Shown here: positions 17,272-25,442 of the stretch, in pieces | Numbering within the stretch: position 1 is the stretch's first letter | How the letters are laid out: each line of letters begins with the position of its first letter | From: Streptomyces gelaticus | Lineage (GTDB): Bacteria > Actinomycetota > Actinomycetes > Streptomycetales > Streptomycetaceae | NCBI RefSeq assembly: GCF_014649535.1 | Contig: NZ_BMTF01000012.1 | Span: forward strand, 154,327-218,326 | Direction: 5' to 3' | Length of the DNA stretch: 64,000 nt | Position numbers and translations under genes: made by a program | The notes under the pieces: generated by a model | Seen by the model: only the letters and a program-made list of their open reading frames with translations | What the model was told of the DNA's origin: nothing | Database searches by the model: none

Positions 17272-17416
17272 GGCGCCGGACGGTGGGACATCGCAGTGCA
17301 CCGCTGTCGATCGACGGTCGTAGGCGGATCCCACGGGGCGAATCCCACCGGCCGGCCGCAGATCGGTCGAGGCCGCGGTCATGATGACCGAGGCGTGCGG
17401 CAGCCCGTGATCCGCC

Positions 17417-17460
17417 TCAGCACGGCAGGGCGTCCTTCCTTCAGCACGGCAGGGCGTCCT
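17417..17460 (+). repeat. 24-bp-period tandem duplication
   Basis: The 20-bp string TCAGCACGGCAGGGCGTCCT occurs at 17417-17436 and again at 17441-17460, separated by TTCC. The second copy contains the stop codon of the aldo/keto reductase relic, so the duplication marks its end. Confidence 0.85.
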
Positions 17461-17655
17461 CAAGCCGTGTCAGCTCCACCGTGCTCAGCCTGAGTTCCGC
17501 GGCCTGGGCCGAGTCGGCGATGGAGGCCGGGCGGCTGGCTCCCGGTACCGGGATCACTGCCGGGGAGCGGGCCAACAACCGGGCCAGGGCGATCTGTTGC
17601 GGGCTGACGCCGCGGTCGGCCGCGACACGGTGGAAGGCAGTGCCGGCGGAAGCCG
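17441..17655 (-). pseudogene. C-terminal fragment of an aldo/keto reductase
   Basis: The minus strand encodes about 68 residues matching the end of an AKR: TAFHRVAADRGVSPQQIALA, then RLLARSPAVIPVPGASRPAS, then ELRLSTVELTRLEDALPC and a stop. The IPVPGASRPASI segment is the usual NADP-binding C-terminal loop. The catalytic N-terminal three-quarters are missing, and DNA further upstream is not recognisable as the same gene. It is a deletion relic, not expressed as an enzyme. Confidence 0.7.
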
Positions 17656-17903
17656 GACCGGAGGGGCCGTCGAGGGAGCTGCGTGTGATGACAGTCTTCG
17701 GGGGTGTCGGAGCTCAGGCAGTAGAGGGACGACACTCAGGCAACAGGTGACGGCGCGGTGGTGAGGGCTTCGGCGACGGCGCCGGGCAACCGGTCGGTGG
17801 TACGGGAGAAGGAGAAACCCAGCTCCTTTGCATGCCCTGATCCTGGACGCCTCCCGTCATCAGCAGAAGTGCCGACTTGCTGAAAGAGTGTTGAGGAAAA
17901 CTG

Positions 17904-18442
17904 TTGATCGATGTGCAGCGGCTCCGCGTCCTGCGGGCAGTGGCGGTCCAGGCCCCGGCTCCGGCCTGGACTGGATCCCGCTCCTGGAGGACCCCCTGCA
18001 CGTCGTCCTGCCGCAAGAGCATCGGCTCGCCGACCGCGACGCGCTCGACCTCGCCGAACTGGCAACAGAGCCCTGGGTACTCGGCTGTCTGAAGACCGAG
18101 GCATACCTGCGGCGCTACGCCGAGCGCGCCGGCTTCGACCCGGAAGTGCGCGGCACCACCACCGACTACTTCTTCGCCCGCTCCCTCGTCGTAGCCGGCA
18201 TGGGAATCTCCCTGATCCCTTCCATCGCCCTCGATCCGGAGATCCCTGGCCTGCGCACCGTCCCGATCAGGCCACCGGGGCCGATCCGGCACATCGGTGT
18301 CGCCGCGATCAGCCGGAAGAACCGGCCCCACGCCACGACACTCGTCCAGGCCCTTCGCGAGCAGGCGGCGCGGCCGGTCATCGTCCGGCAGACGCCCACG
18401 ACCGCAGCTTCTCCGGGTTGCGGACCGCCCAGATCCGGGTGA
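17904..18442 (+). pseudogene. LysR-family regulator with a large internal deletion
   Basis: The first codons read MIDVQRLRVLRAVAVQ, the standard N-terminus of Streptomyces LysR regulators. In another frame the effector-domain C-terminus follows directly: DWIPLLEDPLHVVLPQEHRL, TTTDYFFARSLVVAGMGISL, RPPGPIRHIGVAAI. Roughly 500 bp covering the rest of the HTH and the first effector lobe are gone, and the junction near 17960 shifts frame. It cannot bind DNA. The tail overlaps the convergent sigma-factor gene by 65 bases. Confidence 0.75.
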
Positions 18443-19310
18443 CGCACCCGTCGGAGACGTCGAAGGAGGCCACGGTCATGACCACGCCGCCGCGCCGGGC
18501 CACCAGGCCAGGCACACCGTTGACCGACCGCTCCAGGAGTTCGAGCCCCGGAGCCTTGTCGGCGATGGCGACCATGTACTGGGCGATGCGCACGCCGCCC
18601 TCGACCGGGCGCAGGGCGGCACCGGCCATGCCTCCGCCGTCGGCGGTCATCACGGCGGCCGGGTCGAGCAGACCGACGAGGGCCTCGATGTCCTTGCGCT
18701 CCCACGCCGCCTTGACGCGCCGCACCACATCGGTCCGGCCGGTCGCCGTCATCGGAGCACGCGCGACGCCCACCCGCCGCCGGGCGGAGGCCGCCAACTG
18801 CTTGCAGGCCGTGGGGGTCCGGCCGAGCACCCCGGCGATTTCGGCGAACGGGTACCGGAACACGTCGTGCAGGACGAACGCCACCCGCTCCGCGGGCGTC
18901 ATCGACTCCAGGACGACGAGGAAGGCCATGGCCACCGACTCGTCCAGCACGATCTGGTCGGCGGGGTCCGCGGGGCCGGTGGGGTCGGCGCCGCCCGCGC
19001 GGTCCCACTCGCCGCGGTCGGGCAGCGGCTCGGGCAGCCACGCGCCGACATAGCGCTCACGGCGGGCCCGCGCCGAGCCGAGCAGGTCCAGGCAGATGCG
19101 GCCGGTCACCGTCGTCAGCCAGGCCCCTGGCGACAGGATCTCCTCCTGCCGGCTGCGTGGCAGCCCGTACCAGCGTGCGTAGGCATCCTGTACGGCGTCC
19201 TCGGCCTCGGCCACCGATCCGAGCAACCGGTAGGCAACATTGATCAGTTGGCGTCGCTCGCCGGCTATCCCGTTCGTGCTGGTCCCGACATCCCCCACGC
19301 TTCCGGCCAC
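18378..19310 (-). CDS. sigJ: ECF41-type sigma factor with SnoaL-like C-terminal domain (SigJ-like)
   Basis: A 310-residue RNA polymerase sigma factor. Region 2 is QLINVAYRLLGSVAEAEDAV then QDAYARWYGLPR. Region 4 includes SMTPAERVAFVLHDVFRYPF and EIAGVLGRTPTACKQLAASA. The 100-residue C-terminal extension carries the conserved DGGG (MTADGGGMAGAA) and ends with RNPEKLRSW, the NPDKL-type motif of ECF41. In this class the extension replaces an anti-sigma factor. GTG 19310 is used. A four-helix membrane protein gene is divergent from it. No ECF41 promoter consensus was found in the 89-bp gap. Confidence 0.88.
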   Translation of the reverse strand: MAGSVGDVGTSTNGIAGERRQLINVAYRLLGSVAEAEDAVQDAYARWYGLPRSRQEEILSPGAWLTTVTGRICLDLLGSARARRERYVGAWLPEPLPDRGEWDRAGGADPTGPADPADQIVLDESVAMAFLVVLESMTPAERVAFVLHDVFRYPFAEIAGVLGRTPTACKQLAASARRRVGVARAPMTATGRTDVVRRVKAAWERKDIEALVGLLDPAAVMTADGGGMAGAALRPVEGGVRIAQYMVAIADKAPGLELLERSVNGVPGLVARRGGVVMTVASFDVSDGCVTRIWAVRNPEKLRSWASAGR

Positions 19311-19399
19311 CCCCTCGCCTTACCTTTCGCAGGCCCGTTTCGTCGGACCGGTGAGACCTTATCGATCCACTGCCCGCGGGCGGAAAAGGGGACTGTGAC

Positions 19400-19774
19400 A
19401 TGGCCACTCAGGTGACGGCGACGGCGCGTGCACGGCGCGGCTCCTCGTTCCTCCGGATCGCGATCGCCCTGCAGACCCTGACCATCTTCCTTCAGGCGGT
19501 CTCCGCCGGACTGCTGCTGACCGCGTCCTACGGAGAGACACTGCACAGTGTCGGAGCCCGGGTGATGTACGCGGCGTCGATGCTGTACGTGCTCGCGGCG
19601 GTGCTGGCGTGGAAGCCGGGCGGCGGCTCGCCCCGGCCGGTCCGGTACGCGTCGGGATTCCTCGTACTCGCCTCGGTCCAGGTCGTGCTCGGCATCGCGC
19701 ACGTACCGTCGGTCCATCTCCCCCTGGGCGTCCTGATGTTCGGTCTGAGCGTGCTGGCGCTGTCCCGGCGCTGA
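19400..19774 (+). CDS. four-helix integral membrane protein
   Basis: A 124-residue protein with four hydrophobic helices (IALQTLTIFLQAVSAGLLL, ARVMYAASMLYVLAAVLAW, YASGFLVLASVQVVLGIAHV, LPLGVLMFGLSVLALSRR) after a basic N-terminus. The layout resembles small DoxX-like or unknown Streptomyces membrane proteins. It is divergent from the ECF41 factor. Function unknown; regulation by the neighbouring sigma factor is possible but the sequence does not show it. Confidence 0.75.
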   Translation: MATQVTATARARRGSSFLRIAIALQTLTIFLQAVSAGLLLTASYGETLHSVGARVMYAASMLYVLAAVLAWKPGGGSPRPVRYASGFLVLASVQVVLGIAHVPSVHLPLGVLMFGLSVLALSRR

Positions 19775-19792
19775 AGTCCGCTACGGGAATGG

Positions 19793-19962
19793 TCATGGCT
19801 TCTCCAGGCGTGGCAGCGGCTCCATGGCCGACTCGGCCGTCAGCTCCGGGGGCGGCCTCGCGTCCGGTGCGGCTCCCCGCTCGTCCGGTTCGAGCGGTTC
19901 GAGTGCGGCGAGCTGCGAGCCGAGCAGGGCCTCCGGCATGCGTTCACCGGTCACCGTCACGG
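19793..19962 (-). pseudogene. C-terminal fragment of a gluconokinase-like gene
   Basis: The minus strand ends RMPEALLGSQLAALEPLEPD followed by about 28 degenerate residues and a stop. RMP..LL.SQ...LEPLEPDE is the signature end of bacterial gluconate kinases. The ATP-binding and catalytic parts are absent. The fragment abuts the 3' end of the Fic gene (19944), so the boundary between ancestral gntK and the Fic unit lies around 19945-19965. Confidence 0.55.
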
Positions 19963-20648
19963 ATCTGTTCGACGACGGAGGACGGCCGCACGGGCCCGCG
20001 GTCCGCCGCCACCGGGCGCCGGCCTCCAGCCTCAGGTCGACCGTATCGGCGGCGGTTGAGTACGCCGATGAGAGTGGCCAGGTCGGCCGCGCCCGCCGGG
20101 TCGTCCGCATAGCGGATGGTCTGGAGAGGGCCGACCTCCGGAAGGACGATGTCCTCGCGGGCCAGGACGTGGACCAAGGTCAGCAGGGCCGCGCGGGCAT
20201 TGCCATCGGTGAAGGGGTGGAAGAACGCCACGTCGAGGTACACGCGGGCCGCACGGGCCGCCGGCGGGACCTCCGGGTCGGTCGCCTCGCGCAGGCAGGC
20301 GGCGAAGTCGGCCTGGGTGTGCGGGGTCAGGCCGTAGCGCTCACGGCCGGCCTTGGCGTAGGCGTCGTTCGCGCGGAACGGCACCTCCGTTCGGCCGAGG
20401 ACCTCGCGCTGCCATGTGGCCAGCAGGGCGAAGTCCAGCGGGGCGCGGCGTACGGCATCGGCGCGGGCCAGGGTGTGGGCGGCGAGCAGACGCTTCGCCC
20501 GGACGGGGTCTCGTCGGCGGACCGGCCCGTCGCACCAGGCCCGGAACCCGTCGCTCGTAGGCGGAACCCGGCGCAGGACGGGTGCTTGGTGCCAGTCGAT
20601 GTCACGGCGGACGCACAGCCAGATCGAAAGGCTGTCAGTAGCGGTCAT
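19944..20648 (-). CDS. Fic/DOC-family protein
   Basis: A 234-residue Fic-domain protein, which would transfer AMP or another nucleotide-derived group to a target protein. The catalytic loop HPFTDGNARAALLTL is complete, with His about residue 144; the flap region precedes it (VPFRANDAYAKAGRERYGLT). No (S/T)xxxE(G/N) inhibitory helix is evident in this protein or at the N-terminus, so self-inhibition is not obvious. ATG 20648 follows GGAGG by six bases and lies inside the end of the upstream gene (14-bp overlap). This implies coupling to that unknown protein, which is a candidate antitoxin or target adaptor. Confidence 0.88.
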   Translation of the reverse strand: MTATDSLSIWLCVRRDIDWHQAPVLRRVPPTSDGFRAWCDGPVRRRDPVRAKRLLAAHTLARADAVRRAPLDFALLATWQREVLGRTEVPFRANDAYAKAGRERYGLTPHTQADFAACLREATDPEVPPAARAARVYLDVAFFHPFTDGNARAALLTLVHVLAREDIVLPEVGPLQTIRYADDPAGAADLATLIGVLNRRRYGRPEAGGRRPVAADRGPVRPSSVVEQIRDGDR

Positions 20649-21393
20649 GGAGATCCTCCAGGGCCGCCCGCTCGCTGTGATCCTGGTAGGGGGCATGGCC
20701 GGTGAGGCCGACGGCGAGGTCCTCACCGATGGATTCGATCAGCGACCGTCCAGGGGTGACCCAGCTCTTGAACCGGCCGCCGATCGCGCTTTCCACCGCC
20801 TGCTCCGCCTCGGCCCGGCCCATGCCGGTGGTAGTGAGGAACCAGTGCAGGACCCGCGCGGCCTGCCTGTGCCAGCCGCCCTCCGCGCCCGAGTCCAGCG
20901 AGTGGGTCACGAGCCGGACGCAGGCCCGCTCCAGATGCCAGCTGCGATCCTTGGGAGAGGCTTCCGGTGGCGGCGCCAGCTCCGCGAACCGCTGAGCCGT
21001 CCGCTCCAACCACTCGCGCCACTCCAACAACGCGGCCACGACGCGGGCCGCGGTCTCGTCAGGGGTTGTCACCGAGCTTGTCGCGGTGACCCAGCTGCCG
21101 ACGGGCCCGCCGTAGCGGTAGCACCAGTTCCATCCCTGAGCCCAGTTCCCGTAGCGCCCCCGGATGATCGCGTCTATCTGGTGTTCGCACCAGTACTCGC
21201 ACTCCCACCGGCCCGCCATGCCGGAAAGCACGGGTGGCACCCATTCACGGACCAGCGCGCGAAGACGGGCTTCCTCGTCCTCGTCCCAGCTGAACGGGTG
21301 GCGGGCCGGATCGAGATCCTCCCAGTTCTGCAGGCCTGTGGAGGGCGGCACGAGGTTTTCGGGGAAGGGCAGGGTGTCTCGGTTGTACGTCAG
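20635..21393 (-). CDS. unknown protein overlapping the Fic gene
   Basis: About 252 residues, unrecognised. The sequence is tryptophan-rich in the first half (GRWECEYWCEHQIDAI, NWAQGWNWCYRYGGPVGSW) and helical later (HLERACVRLVTHSLDSGAEG, EAEQAVESAIGGRFKSWVTP). It ends HSERAALEDLHDRY and overlaps the fic start. The frame is open to 21642, but codon quality falls sharply upstream of CTG 21393 (LTYNRDTLPFPENL). The start is uncertain: GTG 21525 or ATG 21546 are alternatives. The tight overlap makes functional pairing with Fic likely. Confidence 0.6.
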   Translation of the reverse strand: MTYNRDTLPFPENLVPPSTGLQNWEDLDPARHPFSWDEDEEARLRALVREWVPPVLSGMAGRWECEYWCEHQIDAIIRGRYGNWAQGWNWCYRYGGPVGSWVTATSSVTTPDETAARVVAALLEWREWLERTAQRFAELAPPPEASPKDRSWHLERACVRLVTHSLDSGAEGGWHRQAARVLHWFLTTTGMGRAEAEQAVESAIGGRFKSWVTPGRSLIESIGEDLAVGLTGHAPYQDHSERAALEDLHDRY

Positions 21394-21682
21394 TGCCGGC
21401 CCGCGCTTTCTGTCCGGTGTGGTCGGCCCACCAGTCTCGGCTCGTGGACCCCGGGGTGGCGAACGATTTCCACGGAGCCGGTGGCATCGGCCTCGACCAT
21501 ACCGTCCGGGGTAACACTCGGACACAGTGTGTTCGGGCCATGCCATTCCGGGCCGGTGCGGCGCGGCGTCGTGCGACACCGCCTGCCCTCCCGCGGACTT
21601 GACGTCTGTGCACGGCGCAGATGCGCACCATGGAAGACGCACTGCGCGATCTCATCGACAACGCCCTGTGCCGCACCGCTTG

Positions 21683-22070
21683 AGCCTGCGCCACACGGAA
21701 GAACTGCTCGGTGAGCGGCGGGATTTGTCGGATGCCGCGTTCTGGATGCCGGGCAGCGGCGGTGAGGCCGGGAGAGTCGTCGACGAGACGTATCGGCAGT
21801 GGTACGGATTGCCCGGCGCCGGAGCCGGAACGGGCGACGACCGAGGAGCCGCGGGCGCCTGGCTGTCCGGCTGTCAGGGGTCGCGGGAGAACCCTTCTGG
21901 AGCGGCCGACACCCGTGGAGGCCGACGGACGCGGCGGCGTGATGTCCACCGGGACGGCCACCCCTCGACCTTCATGACGATTGCGGCATCGAGCGAAGGT
22001 ATTCATCGGGTCATGTGGGTATTCAACCCGGACAAGATCGCCGCGTTCCTCAACTCACGTACCCGGTACG
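21683..22070 (+). pseudogene. internally deleted ECF sigma-factor relic
   Basis: The N-terminal part reads HTEELLGERRDLSDAAFWMP then RVVDETYRQWYGLPGAG, matching region 2 of the SigJ-like factor at 18-19 kb (DAYARWYGLPR), and AGAWL matches SPGAWLTT. About 60 unrelated residues follow. Then VMWVFNPDKIAAFLNSR appears, the C-terminal NPDKL element. Region 4 and most of the SnoaL domain are missing. The frame happens to stay open into the cupin gene. It is a deletion relic of a second factor of this class. Confidence 0.55.
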
Positions 22071-22120
22071 AGACCGCGCTCGGCGGCGGCCCACGTACCG
22101 TTTCTCCCGAAAGGACCGTC

Positions 22121-22555
22121 ATGCGCAACCTGTCACGGCTGGGAGCGATCGGTGCCGTGCTCCTCGCCCTCTCCTTCCCTGCCGGCGCTGCCCGAGCGAC
22201 CCCGGGCGGTCCCGGCGTCACCGCCAAGACCATCGCCCGGACCACCGTCGGCGACCGGGACTACATCCTGCGCGAGATCACCGTTCCGCCCGGCCAGGGA
22301 ACGGGGTGGCACTACCACGATGGCACGCTGTACGGCCATGTCAGGCAGGGAACCCTCAGCCATTTCGATGCCACTTGTGCCTCGGACGGTGTGTACCCCG
22401 CAGGAAGCTCGCTCCGGGAACCGTCGGGCGCCGACCACGTACACATCGGTCAGAACCGCGGCAGCACCGACATCGTTCTGGAGGTCCTCTACGTTCTGCC
22501 GCACGGTGCCCCCTTCTCCCAGGACGCCCCCAATCCGGGCTGCGACTTCGAGTAG
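22121..22555 (+). CDS. secreted cupin-domain protein
   Basis: A 144-residue protein with a signal peptide (LGAIGAVLLALSFPAGAARA, cleavage after ARA). A single cupin core follows: GTGWHYHDGTLYGHVRQGTL (motif 1 HxH) and EPSGADHVHIGQNRGS (motif 2 region with His). ATG 22121 follows GAAAGGA. Small exported cupins of this type are common in Streptomyces and have no assigned reaction. The frame continues upstream into the sigma relic, but the signal peptide and RBS fix the start. Confidence 0.8.
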   Translation: MRNLSRLGAIGAVLLALSFPAGAARATPGGPGVTAKTIARTTVGDRDYILREITVPPGQGTGWHYHDGTLYGHVRQGTLSHFDATCASDGVYPAGSSLREPSGADHVHIGQNRGSTDIVLEVLYVLPHGAPFSQDAPNPGCDFE

Positions 22556-22706
22556 AGCCGCCGGCCGCCACGGTTTCGAGCGGGCGGGAAGCACCATGCC
22601 GAAGAAGCGGGCATCGGTCGTTGTGTACGGGAACGGCGGCATGGTCACGGTCTCCGAACCGGCTCCGCCGCCGACGCCGACGGCAGCAGGAAAGGAACAG
22701 CCGGGA

Positions 22707-23306
22707 TCAGCCGTTGTCGGCTTCTCGTGCTGCGTGTTCCAGTCGGCGTCGGTGCTCCTCCCACGCTGCCCGATCCGCTGGTGGCATGCTGTCGTTGCCC
22801 TCCTGGTGTCCCACGGATCCGTCGATGAGCTCGCGCACGATGTCCGCGTGACCGGCGTGCCGCTGGGTATCGGAGATCACGCGCACCAGGATGTGGTGCA
22901 GTGTCACCTCTCGCCGTTCCTCCGGCCACCACGGGACGTGGCCGATCGCGTCGAGCTCCAGCTTCGCGATCGTGCTGTTGGAGTGCTCCCATGCCTGGTG
23001 GTACAGACCGACGATGTCTTCGCGCGACTCGTCAGCAGTGGCCCACATGTCCGCGTTGGGTTCTGCGTCCTGCGTGTACCACCAGGACGGTGGCTCCGCG
23101 TCGAAGAACGGTCGCCCGAACGTGTCGCCGAAGTACCCCAATTCCACGCCTGCGACGTGCTTGAGCAGTCCCAGCAGGTTGGTGCCCGTGGGGGTCAGCG
23201 GGCGACGGATGTCGTATTCGGAGAGCCCGTCGAGCTTCCATACCAGGGCGTCACGCCCGTCCTGCAGGTATCGGAGAAGGTCCGCTTTCGGATTCGGTTC
23301 GATCAT
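22707..23306 (-). CDS. DinB-superfamily protein (DUF664-like)
   Basis: A 199-residue four-helix-bundle protein. The metal-site helices are seen as LLGLLKHVAGVELGYFGDTF, VTLHHILVRVISDTQRHAGH and ADIVRELIDGSVGHQEG, giving the three-histidine pattern of DinB/YfiT-like proteins. ATG 23306 gives the family start MIEPNPKADLLRYL; the frame is open to 23372. Members include thiol-transferases using mycothiol (MST/DinB). The exact substrate is unknown. Stands alone. Confidence 0.85.
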   Translation of the reverse strand: MIEPNPKADLLRYLQDGRDALVWKLDGLSEYDIRRPLTPTGTNLLGLLKHVAGVELGYFGDTFGRPFFDAEPPSWWYTQDAEPNADMWATADESREDIVGLYHQAWEHSNSTIAKLELDAIGHVPWWPEERREVTLHHILVRVISDTQRHAGHADIVRELIDGSVGHQEGNDSMPPADRAAWEEHRRRLEHAAREADNG

Positions 23307-23574
23307 GCCGGGCAGTCTGGCATCCGGCACTGACAATCGGCCTCGACGAAACAGAACACCGAGGTCCGTCAACGGTCACCGAACACCACGGAGATCGGCC
23401 GCCGTTGATCCCCGGCTGGTCGGGGCCCGCAGGAGAGCCCTCGTTGGTCATGGTTCCCACGGGGGACGCGTTCGAGACGGCTTTCGACGCGCTCTGAACG
23501 GAGAGGGGCGGAAACGCGGACGGGGCGGCGTACCCCGACCTGATGTCGGAGTACGCCGCCCTCGTGCGTCTCGG

Positions 23575-24366
23575 TTACTTCGGGTCGCGGTTGTAGACCG
23601 CCTTCGACCAGTAGTAGCCGAGCGCGGAGAGAGCCACGCACCAGGCGAGCGCGATCCATCCGTTGTTGCCGATCTCGGTGCCGAGCAGCAGGCCGCGGAG
23701 GGTTTCGATGGCGGGCGTGAACGGCTGGTACTCGGCGATCGGCTGGAACCAGCCCGGCATCGCGTCGACCGGGACGAAGGTGCTGGAGATGAGCGGGAGG
23801 AAGATCAGCGGCATCGCGTTGTTGCTGGCCGCCTCGGCGTTCGGGCTGACCATGCCCATCCCGACGGCGATCCAGGTGAGGGCCAGGGCGAACAACGTGA
23901 GCAGCCCGAACGCCGCCAGCCATTCCAGGGCGGTGGCGTCCGTGGAGCGGAAGCCGATGGCCACGCCGACCGCGCCCACGAGGACCACGCTGGCGATCGA
24001 CTGCAGCACACTGCCGACGACGCGCCCGGTGATCACGGAGCTGCGGTGGATCGCCATTGTCCGGAATCGCGCGATGATGCCCTCGGACATGTCGTTGGAG
24101 ACGGACACCGCGGTGCCGATCGTGGTGCTGCCGATGGTCATCAGCAGGAGGCCCGGGACGATGTAGGCGATGTATTCGGAGCGGTCCGCGCCACCGCCGC
24201 CGATGCCCGCGCTCATCACGTCGCCGAAGATGTAGACGAAGAGCAGCAGCAGCATGATCGGCGTGAGCAGCAGGTTCAGGGTGAGGGACGGATAGCGCCG
24301 CGCGTGCAGAAGGTTGCGGCGCAGCATCGTCGACGAGTCGCGTACGGCGAGGGAGAGGGAACTCAT
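23575..24366 (-). CDS. ABC-2 exporter permease (DrrB-like)
   Basis: A 263-residue permease with six hydrophobic segments (LLLTPIMLLLLFVYIFGDVM, IAYIVPGLLLMTIGSTTIGT, GLLTLFALALTWIAVGMGMV, MPLIFLPLISSTFVPVDAMP) and the ABC-2 loop after SSTFVPVDAMPGWFQPIAEY. Its ATG overlaps the stop of the ATPase gene by four bases. With the ATPase it forms a second DrrAB-type exporter. Regulation is not evident locally; a DUF4097 gene precedes the pair. Confidence 0.92.
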   Translation of the reverse strand: MSSLSLAVRDSSTMLRRNLLHARRYPSLTLNLLLTPIMLLLLFVYIFGDVMSAGIGGGGADRSEYIAYIVPGLLLMTIGSTTIGTAVSVSNDMSEGIIARFRTMAIHRSSVITGRVVGSVLQSIASVVLVGAVGVAIGFRSTDATALEWLAAFGLLTLFALALTWIAVGMGMVSPNAEAASNNAMPLIFLPLISSTFVPVDAMPGWFQPIAEYQPFTPAIETLRGLLLGTEIGNNGWIALAWCVALSALGYYWSKAVYNRDPK

Positions 24367-25361
24367 CGGACATCCTCCTTGGTCTGGCTCGGCATGCCGG
24401 AGCCGGTCAGGGCGAAGAACACGTCGTCGAGGTCGGGGGTGTGCACGGTCAGTTCGTCCGCCTCGATGCCGGCCGAGTCCAGCCAGTCGAGGACGGAGCG
24501 CAGTTCGCGCTGGCTGCCGTCGCTGGGGATCTGGAGTGAGAGGGCCTCGTCGTCCCGGGTGGCCTCGCGCAGTGCGAGGGCGGCGGACCGGTACGCGGTC
24601 GGGTCGGAGAAGCGGAGCCGGACGTGGCCGCCGGGGATGAGTCGTTTCAGCTCTTCGGCGGTGCCCTCGGCTGCGATCCTGCCGTTGTTGAGAACGGCGA
24701 TGCGGTCGGCGAGTTCGTCGGCTTCCTCCAGGTACTGGGTGGTGAGGAAGACGGTGACGCCGCTGGTGACGAGCTCGCGGATGATGCCCCACATGTTGTG
24801 GCGGCTGCGCGGGTCGAGGCCGGTGGTGGGCTCGTCGAGGAAGATGATGCGCGGGTTGCCGACCAGGGTCATGGCGATGTCGAGGCGGCGTTTCATGCCG
24901 CCGGAGTAGGTGGAGGCGGGCTTCTTCGCGGCTTCGGTGAGGTCGAAGCGTTCCAGCAGCTCGGCGGTGACCTGCCGTCCCTCGTGCTTGGAGAGGTGCT
25001 GCAGGTCCGCCATGAGGAGCATGTTCTCCTCGCCGGTGATCAGGCCGTCGACGGCGGAGAACTGACCGGTGACACCGATCGCGGCCCGTACCGCCTGCGG
25101 GTCGGTGGCCAGGTCGTGGCCGCCGACGTGCAGATCGCCGGCGTCGGCGGTGATCAGGGTGGAGAGGATCTTCACGGCGGTGGTCTTGCCGGCGCCGTTC
25201 GGCCCGAGCAGCGCGAACACGGACCCGGCCGGGATGTGCAGATCGATGCCGTCGAGCACGGTCTTGTCGCCGTACGACTTGCGCAGACCGACAACGGAGA
25301 CGGCGGCCGGCGGCTGCTGACCGACATCCTTCCTGGGCGTGGGCATGACAGATGAAGGCAT
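24363..25361 (-). CDS. ABC exporter ATPase (DrrA-like)
   Basis: A 332-residue ATPase. Walker A is LLGPNGAGKTTAVKIL, the signature deviates slightly (STYSGGMKRRLDIAMTL), Walker B is IIFLDEPTTGLDP, and the H-loop equivalent is FLTTQYLEEADELADR with Gln in place of His, usual in this subgroup. The DUF4162 domain with DLDDVFFALTG follows. ATG 25361 follows GGGAGG by five bases; a frame to 25391 is less likely. Cotranscribed with the permease, and probably with the DUF4097 gene 81 bp upstream. Confidence 0.92.
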   Translation of the reverse strand: MPSSVMPTPRKDVGQQPPAAVSVVGLRKSYGDKTVLDGIDLHIPAGSVFALLGPNGAGKTTAVKILSTLITADAGDLHVGGHDLATDPQAVRAAIGVTGQFSAVDGLITGEENMLLMADLQHLSKHEGRQVTAELLERFDLTEAAKKPASTYSGGMKRRLDIAMTLVGNPRIIFLDEPTTGLDPRSRHNMWGIIRELVTSGVTVFLTTQYLEEADELADRIAVLNNGRIAAEGTAEELKRLIPGGHVRLRFSDPTAYRSAALALREATRDDEALSLQIPSDGSQRELRSVLDWLDSAGIEADELTVHTPDLDDVFFALTGSGMPSQTKEDVR

Positions 25362-25442
25362 GAGGGCCTCCCTTTCGAAGGCTGAAGTCACTGGGCTGGA
25401 GAGCGAGAACGAACTGGTGCGCAGAGCCGGGCGGGCCGGTGT

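Noticed and set aside
17744..19416. Extra copies of CAGGTGAC at 17744 and 19409 as CGNR sites
   Set aside because: Each is a single half site inside or at the edge of coding-like sequence, lacking the N5 inverted partner.
21520..21534. GGACACA-G-TGTGTTC near-palindrome as a LexA or other known operator
   Set aside because: It does not match the CGAAC-N4-GTTCG SOS box, and no nearby gene start gives it a clear role.
22891..24909. 672-residue plus-strand frame across the second ABC exporter
   Set aside because: It runs antisense to the DinB protein, permease and ATPase, all of which are clear genes.
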